Part shown: positions 49,701 to 55,079 of the stretch, piece after piece
Layout: each line of letters begins with the position of its first letter
Position numbering within the stretch: the stretch's first letter is position 1
NCBI GenBank assembly: GCA_030429955.1
Contig: JAUIGO010000016.1
Location: 1-55,079 of the forward strand
DNA length: 55,079 nt
Direction: 5' to 3'
Source: Bacteroidia bacterium
GTDB lineage: Bacteria; Bacteroidota; Bacteroidia; Flavobacteriales; Flavobacteriaceae
Program-made: the position numbers and the translations under genes
The notes under the pieces: model-generated
Told to the model about the DNA's origin: nothing
Database searches by the model: none
The model's input: only the letters and a program-made list of their open reading frames with translations

Positions 49701-51722
49701 TTGTATAAGTACTTCGTTGTTCTAATAATCCTTATCAGTTCACAGCTTTTATTGGCTCAAAGCGACAATAAAATTTTGGACAGTATTTTTGAACTAAGAA
49801 AATTAGCAAATACTGATGATATTTCAATTGTTGACAAAATAAAGTTTGCGAAAAGAGCATATGATTTATCAATCCAAACAAAAATTGATTCTACAATATT
49901 AGAAAGCGGAAGAGATTTATCTTACGCCTATGTTATTGGTAATGATTTTGAAAACTACAGATTTTACAATCAAAAAAACCTAAAACTAGCAAGTAAACTT
50001 CAAGATACTCTTGCAATTGCAAATTTAAATGAGCATCTCGCTTATTATCATTATAATGTTTCACAGAGTGATAGTGCTTACTATTATTATTACAATGCTC
50101 TTAAACTATACAATTATTTAAAAAGTCCTTCTAAGCAAGTAGATGTTCTTTATGCGATGGCAAATATGCAAGAAACGGAAAAGGACTATGCAGGAAGTGA
50201 AAAAAATGCTGTGCAGGCATTAAAATTACTTAATGAGCTTCCAGAAACGAATGACAATCTAATTATGTCACGTGCATTAAATAACTTGTTGGCACTAATT
50301 TCTGAACGTCTAGAAAGAAGAGAGGAAGCTATAGAGTATTACAATAAAACTATAAAAATCTCAAAGAAAATTGACAACTCTAGGTATTATTATTTACACT
50401 CAATAAACAATTTAGCATATACCTATGAAGGCCAAGGAGAATTACAAAGAGCATTAAATATATATAATGAAATAGCGGAAGAACCAAAATTGCTAGAAAT
50501 AGACCCAGAGCTATATGTAATTGCAGTTGGAAATGTGGCACGTGTAAAATTTATGCTCGATAAAAATAACGCTTCAGAATCAAAAAAAATGCTATTCAAT
50601 GCGCTTCAAATTACTGAATCTAATGGCGATGATTTAAACAAAATGGGTATATATGGTTTTTTGGCAGATATATATAATAAAACCAATCAAAAAGATTCAG
50701 CACTATATTTTTCGAGAAAAACCTATAATCTTGCAACGCAATTAAACTCAAATATTGAAAAATTACAATCTCTCAAATTGTTAGGTCAGCTAGAGTCTGG
50801 TTCAAAAGGGATAGAATACTTTAACGAGCATATTAGACTTAGCGATAGCCTACTCAAAAATGAGCGCCAAGCAAGAGATAAATTTACGAGAATAGAATTT
50901 GAAACCGATCAAATAATAGCCGAAAAAGAACAAATTTCAAAAGAACGACTCATTTTTCTTTTGTCATCAATTGGAATTTTAATAGGTGCTATTTTAATCT
51001 ATATCATTATTAGTCAACGAGCCAAAAACAAACAATTACGTTTCAATCAAATGCAGCAGGAAGCCAATGAAGAAATTTATAATCTTATGATTGCTCAACA
51101 AGACAAAATAGAAGAAGGTAGAGCCGTTGAAAAAAAGCGTATTTCAAAAGAACTTCATGATGGCATTTTAGGCAAATTGTTTGGGACACGCCTTAATTTA
51201 GACACGCTTAATTTATTGGCAACTCCTGAAGCCATTAAATCAAGGGAAAGATACATTAGTGGTCTTAAAAGCATCGAAGAAGAAATTAGAAAAATATCAC
51301 ACGATTTAAGTAATGATTTTGTCTCAGAATCTAATTTTGTAGACATCATTACAGCCCTTATTGAAACCCAAACGCAAGCATATAAATTAAAATATACTTT
51401 TGAAAACGATCCTTCAATTAACTGGGAAGAATTTCCAAACAAAACTAAAATTCACATATACAGAATGTTGCAAGAAACCTTGCAGAATATTTATAAACAC
51501 GCTAATGCTAATGAGGTTAAAATTAGTTTTAAACTAAAAAATAACGTAATTTTAATGTCCATTGAAGACGATGGTGAAGGCTTTAATGTAAACAAAGCAA
51601 GAAAAGGAATTGGTCTTAAAAACATAGACTCAAGAGTAAGGGAAATTGGTGGTATTGCAAAAGTTTTTTCCGAAATTAATAAAGGAACAAAATTTGAAAT
51701 TAGCATACCAACAACTAATTAA
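49701..51722 (+). CDS. TPR-containing sensor histidine kinase (HisKA_3 type)
   Basis: The 673-residue protein has a signal peptide (1-20, LISSQLLLAQ), a periplasmic TPR solenoid (about 60-400: EEAIEYYNKTIKISKKIDN, YEGQGELQRALNIYNEIAEE), a coiled segment, one membrane helix (417-438), then a cytoplasmic HisKA_3 dimerisation box EKKRISKELHDGILGKLFGTR with phosphoacceptor His486 and an HATPase_c domain (MLQETLQNIYKHANANEV, DDGEGF, KGIGLKNIDSRV). The TPR domain faces the periplasm and could bind a peptide or protein. The only credible start is a TTG directly before the signal peptide; no in-frame ATG is near. The response regulator starts 2 bases after its stop. Confidence 0.9.
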   Translation: MYKYFVVLIILISSQLLLAQSDNKILDSIFELRKLANTDDISIVDKIKFAKRAYDLSIQTKIDSTILESGRDLSYAYVIGNDFENYRFYNQKNLKLASKLQDTLAIANLNEHLAYYHYNVSQSDSAYYYYYNALKLYNYLKSPSKQVDVLYAMANMQETEKDYAGSEKNAVQALKLLNELPETNDNLIMSRALNNLLALISERLERREEAIEYYNKTIKISKKIDNSRYYYLHSINNLAYTYEGQGELQRALNIYNEIAEEPKLLEIDPELYVIAVGNVARVKFMLDKNNASESKKMLFNALQITESNGDDLNKMGIYGFLADIYNKTNQKDSALYFSRKTYNLATQLNSNIEKLQSLKLLGQLESGSKGIEYFNEHIRLSDSLLKNERQARDKFTRIEFETDQIIAEKEQISKERLIFLLSSIGILIGAILIYIIISQRAKNKQLRFNQMQQEANEEIYNLMIAQQDKIEEGRAVEKKRISKELHDGILGKLFGTRLNLDTLNLLATPEAIKSRERYISGLKSIEEEIRKISHDLSNDFVSESNFVDIITALIETQTQAYKLKYTFENDPSINWEEFPNKTKIHIYRMLQETLQNIYKHANANEVKISFKLKNNVILMSIEDDGEGFNVNKARKGIGLKNIDSRVREIGGIAKVFSEINKGTKFEISIPTTN

Positions 51723-51724
51723 TA

Positions 51725-52402
51725 ATGATACAAGAACTAAAAATATTAATGGTAGATGATCACCCAATGATTATTGAAGGGTATCAAAATACTTTGTTGG
51801 CTACAAAAAAGCAAAACCAACAATTAACAATTGATATTGCTCATGATTGTGACAAAGCTTTTGAACTCATAAAAAAAGCATCCATTAACCAAGACAGTAC
51901 ATACGATATATGTTTTTTCGATATTAGTTTGCCTACTTCAAAAGATGGATCAATAACATCAGGAGAAGATCTTGCAAAACTTGCTAGAGAATATTTGCCT
52001 AATGCAAAAGTGGTTATTCTAACCATGTTCAATGAATCGTTCAGAATCTTAAATATCATCAAAGAAATAAACCCTGAAGGATTACTCATAAAAAGTGACT
52101 TAACTTCCAGTGAACTTGCAGAAGCCTTTCAACATATATTAACAGATCCTCCTTATTACAGCAGTACTGTAAATAACTTTTTAAAAACCGTCGCTAGCAA
52201 CGACATTTATTTAGATGAAGTCAACAGGAAAATTTTACACCTTTTATCTCAAGGTATAAAAACCAGAAGCCTTCGTGAATACATTAACCTTTCCATGAGC
52301 GCTATTGAAAAGCGCAAAAAACAAATGAAAGAATTATTTTTAGTTGAAGATGGTAAGGACGAAACACTTCTAAATGAAGCTAGAAAAAAAGGGTTTCTCT
52401 AA
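51725..52402 (+). CDS. LuxR/NarL-like response regulator
   Basis: The 225-residue protein has a receiver domain with acidic residues DDHP (11-14), phosphoacceptor Asp66 in DICFFDISLP, TMFNES (switch Thr) and LLIKSDLTSSEL (conserved Lys). The C-terminal helix-turn-helix resembles the LuxR/NarL type but is divergent (DEVNRKILHLLSQGIKTRSLREYINLSMSAIEKRKKQMKELF). It is the cognate partner of the TPR kinase, 2 bases upstream. Just 60-100 bp after its stop are two near-identical inverted repeats in front of a -7 element, which are good candidates for its own binding sites. Confidence 0.9.
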   Translation: MIQELKILMVDDHPMIIEGYQNTLLATKKQNQQLTIDIAHDCDKAFELIKKASINQDSTYDICFFDISLPTSKDGSITSGEDLAKLAREYLPNAKVVILTMFNESFRILNIIKEINPEGLLIKSDLTSSELAEAFQHILTDPPYYSSTVNNFLKTVASNDIYLDEVNRKILHLLSQGIKTRSLREYINLSMSAIEKRKKQMKELFLVEDGKDETLLNEARKKGFL

Positions 52403-52461
52403 ATAATTTCATTTTTTTTCTCTTCAAAAAAAATCTCTTATCTATTACAAACATTAAGAAC

Positions 52462-52476
52462 TACGGTTTTTCCGTA
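52462..52476. promoter_or_regulatory. Tandem operator, distal copy
   Basis: TACGG and CCGTA form a perfect 5-bp inverted repeat around TTTTT. The centre (52469) is 22 bp from that of the second copy and about -65 from the predicted transcription start. Confidence 0.65.
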
Positions 52477-52483
52477 AAAAAAG

Positions 52484-52498
52484 TATGGTTTTTCCGTA
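52484..52498. promoter_or_regulatory. Tandem operator, proximal copy
   Basis: TATGG and CCGTA around TTTTT: the same element with one arm mismatch. Both copies share the 13-mer GGTTTTTCCGTAA. The centre (52491) is about -43 from the predicted transcription start. Confidence 0.65.
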
Positions 52499-52520
52499 AC
52501 TAAAAGCCAAGTGCAACAAC

Positions 52521-52528
52521 TATCTTTG
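52521..52528 (+). promoter_or_regulatory. -7 element TATCTTTG downstream of the tandem operators
   Basis: Perfect TAnnTTTG with no TTG at -33, as expected for an activator-dependent promoter. It faces a stretch with no plus-strand gene. Confidence 0.65.
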
Positions 52529-52533
52529 AAGTA

Positions 52534-52640
52534 TAACTCAGTTATTTTTAATCCCTCTTAACTAGTTGTTGAATTAATAGCAATTAAGAACAGGCCTTAT
52601 ACAAAGCGAGCGCAGACGCAGAGTATGAGGCTTTTCTTTT
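52534..52640 (+). ncRNA. Candidate small RNA of about 105 nt
   Basis: The sequence runs from the start predicted by the -7 element at 52521 to the intrinsic terminator at 52592-52640. It has no ORF: its only ATG opens a five-codon frame. It contains TCCCTC (52552-52557), also found three times in the leader at 49177-49297. Expression is likely controlled by the tandem operators. The alternative is that this is only the terminator and trailer of the response-regulator transcript. Confidence 0.5.
52592..52640 (+). terminator. Intrinsic terminator
   Basis: AGGCCTTATAC pairs with GTATGAGGCTT (with G-T pairs) around a 20-nt loop and is followed by TTTTCTTTT. It lies at the end of the candidate small RNA and abuts the convergent DUF456 gene. 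Confidence 0.75.
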
Positions 52641-53136
52641 AAAAAAAACCTTGCCTAAACTCCCAAACTTTTGCTATAAATAAGCCTAAATAAATAATAG
52701 CAATAATAAACTTTATAAACGTTGAGGTTAAAAACCCAAGAAAAGAACCAAAGGCAGCTTTTAGTGCAGTTTTGGAGTCACTTTTGTTAATCATTTCTCC
52801 AATTAAAGCACCAACAAAAGGGCCAATAATAATCCCAAAAGGAATAGGAGACAACAACCCAACAATCAATCCTAAAGACGTTCCAATCATACCATATTTG
52901 CTTCCACCAAACCGTTTGGTGCCAATGGCAGGAATAATATAATCCAGAAACCAAATAAATATTGCAAATACAAGAGTTATAATCAAGAATGTCCAATTCA
53001 TTGGTATGGCATCTGTAAGATGTAAAATTAAAAGTCCAACCCAACTAGTAAGTGGTCCTGGTAAAACAGGTAAGAAGCTGCCAATAATACCCAAAACAAT
53101 AAAAATTGAAGCAGCAAAAACTAAAAGTATATCCAT
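52639..53136 (-). CDS. DUF456 membrane protein
   Basis: The 165-residue integral membrane protein has about four to five hydrophobic segments. DUF456 features: an N-terminal GIIGSFLPVLPGPLTSWVGLLIL, then WFLDYIIPAIGTKRFGGSKYGMIGTSLGLIVGLL, PFGIIIGPFVGALIGEM and a C-terminal AALKAAFGSFLGFLTSTFIKFII. The glycine-rich repeats are typical of the family, whose function is unknown. It is divergent from the BlaI-type regulator gene, so its promoter lies within or next to the operator cluster at 53187-53253 and it may be co-regulated. Confidence 0.88.
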   Translation of the reverse strand: MDILLVFAASIFIVLGIIGSFLPVLPGPLTSWVGLLILHLTDAIPMNWTFLIITLVFAIFIWFLDYIIPAIGTKRFGGSKYGMIGTSLGLIVGLLSPIPFGIIIGPFVGALIGEMINKSDSKTALKAAFGSFLGFLTSTFIKFIIAIIYLGLFIAKVWEFRQGFF

Positions 53137-53186
53137 TAATATTTTTCTGTATGACGCTTTAAAAACAACTTTGTTACAAAATTTAT

Positions 53187-53253
53187 AACTAAAAAATTAG
53201 TTCAAACTAAAATTTTAGTTATATTTGTTTTAAGTTCAACTAAGATCTTAGTT
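53187..53253. promoter_or_regulatory. Three BlaI/MecI-type operator palindromes
   Basis: Three copies of AACTAA-N4-TTAGTT: 53187-53202 (centre AAAA), 53205-53220 (AATT) and 53238-53253 (GATC). The last two are perfect 16-bp palindromes. They surround the -7 element at 53220-53227, covering the -33 region, the spacer and the early transcribed region, and lie 14 bases before the blaI-like ATG. This layout indicates autorepression. Confidence 0.8.
53220..53227 (+). promoter_or_regulatory. -7 element TATATTTG of the blaI-like operon
   Basis: Perfect TAnnTTTG starting at the last base of the second operator, 40 bases before the ATG at 53268. Confidence 0.65.
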
Positions 53254-53267
53254 TAAAATTTTTAATA

Positions 53268-53627
53268 ATGAAACAACTTACAAAAGCCGAAGAAGATATC
53301 ATGCAAATTTTATGGCAGCTTAAAAAAGCCAATGTAAAAGCTATTATTGATGAATTGCCTAAACCTAAACCAGCTTATAATACAGTGTCAACCATTGTAA
53401 GAATTCTGGAAAGCAAGGGTTTTGTAGATTATGAAAAGCAAGGCAAAGGACACATCTATTTCCCGTTAGTTGCAAAGCAAGAGTATAGCAATCAATCCAT
53501 AAATAAGTTGGTCGATAATTATTTTCAAGGCTCGTTTAAAAGTATGGTGTCCTTTTTTGTAAAAAAAAATGATATTGATATTAATGATATGGAAGCTTTG
53601 CTAAAGGAGATTAATAAAAAAGACTAA
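53268..53627 (+). CDS. BlaI/MecI/CopY-family transcriptional repressor
   Basis: The 119-residue protein has an N-terminal winged helix (KQLTKAEEDIMQILWQLKKANVKAIIDELPKPKPAYNTVSTIVRILESKGFVDYEKQGKGHIYFPL), the BlaI/MecI signature in full, and a C-terminal dimerisation helix region with Lys/Asp-rich residues. BlaI repressors dimerise on palindromes and are inactivated when a membrane metallopeptidase partner senses a signal. The partner gene starts 4 bases downstream, and three matching palindromes lie upstream. In Bacteroidota such pairs are usually not linked to beta-lactamase; the signal is unknown. Confidence 0.93.
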   Translation: MKQLTKAEEDIMQILWQLKKANVKAIIDELPKPKPAYNTVSTIVRILESKGFVDYEKQGKGHIYFPLVAKQEYSNQSINKLVDNYFQGSFKSMVSFFVKKNDIDINDMEALLKEINKKD

Positions 53628-53631
53628 AGTT

Positions 53632-55079
53632 ATGCTGCATTTTATCATACAAACCATCGCATTTCAGTTGTTCTTTTTAATCATTTACGATGTATTTTTA
53701 AAGAAAGAAACCTTTTTCAATTGGAATAGAGCTTATTTATTGGTCACTGCAATCCTTTCTGTGGCTTTACCATTCATTAAAATACAGAGCTTTAAAAATG
53801 TAGTGCCTAAGGAATTTGTTATGGCAATGCCAGAAGTAACCATCGGAAATGTTCAGGGTATCAACACCAATGAAGCAGTTGAAATTGTAGCTACAGAAAC
53901 TTCAAAATTTCAATGGTCTTGGGAATTTGTCTTTTATATAGGAGCGTCAATAGCACTCATTATCTTCATAGTAAAACTCCTTAAAATAGCCACATTAATT
54001 TACAAAAACCCTAAGCATTGGAATCAGAATTTACGCATTGTAACTTTACTAAAAAGCAATACAGCTTTTTCGTTTTTTTATTATGTGTTTTTAGGCGAAC
54101 AGATTAAAGAAGAAGACAAGCCAGCGATTTTAAAACACGAAGCAGTGCACGTTAACCAAAAGCACACGTTGGATTTGTTGTTTTTTGAACTGTTCAGAAT
54201 CGTGTTTTGGTTTAATCCTTTAATCTACATGTATCAAAGCAGAATAGCATCCTTGCATGAATTTATTGCAGATGCCGAAGCTGTAAAATCGCAATGTAAA
54301 AATGAATACTATCAAGATTTGTTAAGTCAAATTTTCGAAACCGAAAACGTATCGTTCATCAATGCGTTTTACAAAAAATCTTTAATCAAAAAACGAATCG
54401 TTATGTTAAGCAAAGCAAAATCAAAACAAACGCAGTTAATTAAATACGCACTACTCATTCCTTTGGTGTTTGGTATGCTGTTGTATACGTCGTCGTATGC
54501 GCAAGATAAAACTCAAGATGAAATTGCTAAAAAAAGTACGGCAACGCAAGAACTAACTGATAAAGAACTTCAGGATAAATATTATGTTGAAATGTTAGAG
54601 TTATATACTGCTGGAAATACTGATGGCATATTCAAAGACTCGCAAGATATCAAAGAAAAGTATCTAAATACTAGAAATGAGTATTATCGATTTCAAGCAT
54701 CAATGAAAGTTATGTTTGAATTGAATGAAAATTCTTTTGTTGGTGATAAAATTGCATTTCAAAATAAACTTAATAGGTCCTATGCAGACTATTTAGAATG
54801 GAAAAAAACAGATGAAGCCAAAGAGATATGGGAAAACAACACAAGTGATGGCGAACTAAAATTAGTAGTCAACGATTTAAACAACCTTTCTTCTAAAGAA
54901 ACGCAGAGATTTAATATGAAAAAAGAGCTATTAGATAAAGATGTATTTTATACTACATTAATTTTGACAGATATTAAAGGAGGCGAAACAAAATTATTTT
55001 ATCAACCAAATGAGTTTTCTACGGCAAATAAACACGATGATTCTAAAGCTGTAGTTTTAAATAAAGTAGATTTGGAAGT
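53632..55079 (+). CDS. BlaR1/M56-family membrane metallopeptidase (partial)
   Basis: The frame opens at the ATG at 53632 and runs to the window end (482 codons, no stop), so the C-terminus is missing. It has N-terminal membrane helices (LHFIIQTIAFQLFFLIIYD, YLLVTAILSVALPFIK, FVFYIGASIALIIFIVKLL), the zinc motif HEAVH (169-173) in AILKHEAVHVNQKHTLD, and ADAEAV further on. A further membrane helix (about 275, YALLIPLVFGMLLYT) ends in SYAQ, and a periplasmic sensor region follows. It probably cleaves or inactivates the BlaI-type repressor just upstream. The periplasmic part is not a penicillin-binding domain as far as it is visible. Confidence 0.88.
   Translation, partial: MLHFIIQTIAFQLFFLIIYDVFLKKETFFNWNRAYLLVTAILSVALPFIKIQSFKNVVPKEFVMAMPEVTIGNVQGINTNEAVEIVATETSKFQWSWEFVFYIGASIALIIFIVKLLKIATLIYKNPKHWNQNLRIVTLLKSNTAFSFFYYVFLGEQIKEEDKPAILKHEAVHVNQKHTLDLLFFELFRIVFWFNPLIYMYQSRIASLHEFIADAEAVKSQCKNEYYQDLLSQIFETENVSFINAFYKKSLIKKRIVMLSKAKSKQTQLIKYALLIPLVFGMLLYTSSYAQDKTQDEIAKKSTATQELTDKELQDKYYVEMLELYTAGNTDGIFKDSQDIKEKYLNTRNEYYRFQASMKVMFELNENSFVGDKIAFQNKLNRSYADYLEWKKTDEAKEIWENNTSDGELKLVVNDLNNLSSKETQRFNMKKELLDKDVFYTTLILTDIKGGETKLFYQPNEFSTANKHDDSKAVVLNKVDLE

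Noticed and set aside
52787-53044. 85-codon Trp/Cys-rich minus-strand ORF inside DUF456
   Set aside because: An out-of-frame shadow of the DUF456 gene on the same strand.
1-55079. CRISPR arrays, insertion sequences, prophage or rRNA
   Set aside because: No regularly spaced repeats, transposase, integrase, phage structural genes or rRNA sequence were seen on either strand.

Overview
The window is AT-rich chromosomal DNA from a member of the Bacteroidota, most likely a marine-type Flavobacteriaceae. The evidence is two secreted proteins with C-terminal type IX secretion (T9SS) sorting domains, a TonB-dependent receptor with a carboxypeptidase-like N-terminal domain, many lipoproteins, a DNA polymerase III alpha chain fused to its own exonuclease, an S16 protein with a long acidic/alanine tail, and repeated -7 promoter elements of the Bacteroidota form TAnnTTTG. 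I cannot name the genus. There is no rRNA, CRISPR array, prophage or insertion sequence. There is one tRNA (Asp).

Layout. 1-7.7 kb: a truncated LuxE-like acyl-protein synthetase, a T9SS cargo protein, a PhoB/PhoR-like two-component pair, a MurG-like glycosyltransferase, a trmB-LysE-alkyltransferase-like operon and a Fic enzyme flanked by a striking operator pair. 7.9-17.2 kb: core metabolism and redox: Mrp plus an Nfu-type protein (Fe-S delivery), ferredoxin reductase plus ferredoxin behind a CRP-type dyad, a phosphoesterase, glutaryl-CoA-type dehydrogenase, a Rieske oxygenase, an amino-acid permease coupled to a dimethylarginine-hydrolase-like enzyme, and TrmN6. 17.3-30.6 kb: housekeeping: two DUF2383-type stress proteins bracketing rpsP-rimM, dnaE, a dinD gene that looks inserted exactly at the dnaE 3' end, trxA, a ClpP paralogue, an M1 aminopeptidase, a DUF58 protein and tRNA-Asp. 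30.6-43.8 kb: secreted and envelope functions: DUF1080 hydrolase, D-aminoacylase-like lipoprotein, BNR-repeat protein, a membrane AraC regulator followed by three lipoproteins, a sorbosone-dehydrogenase-like protein and a TonB receptor. 43.8-52.6 kb: a 1640-residue T9SS surface protein, a very small secreted peptide gene (58 residues), a TPR histidine kinase with a LuxR/NarL-like response regulator, then tandem operators in front of an apparent small non-coding RNA. 52.6-55.1 kb: a DUF456 membrane protein and a BlaI/BlaR-type pair with three matching operators; the BlaR-type gene runs off the window.

The most interesting points are: (1) dinD flanked by two copies of the last codons of dnaE that differ only at synonymous positions; (2) a 28-bp perfect palindrome inside dinD; (3) the possible signalling module of secreted peptide, sensor kinase, regulator and tandem-operator small RNA at 49.0-52.6 kb; (4) a pair of 31-bp dyads 56 bp apart around the fic promoter; (5) the three-copy BlaI operator; and (6) a CRP-consensus palindrome in front of the ferredoxin reductase. 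All functions are read from sequence motifs without database searches.
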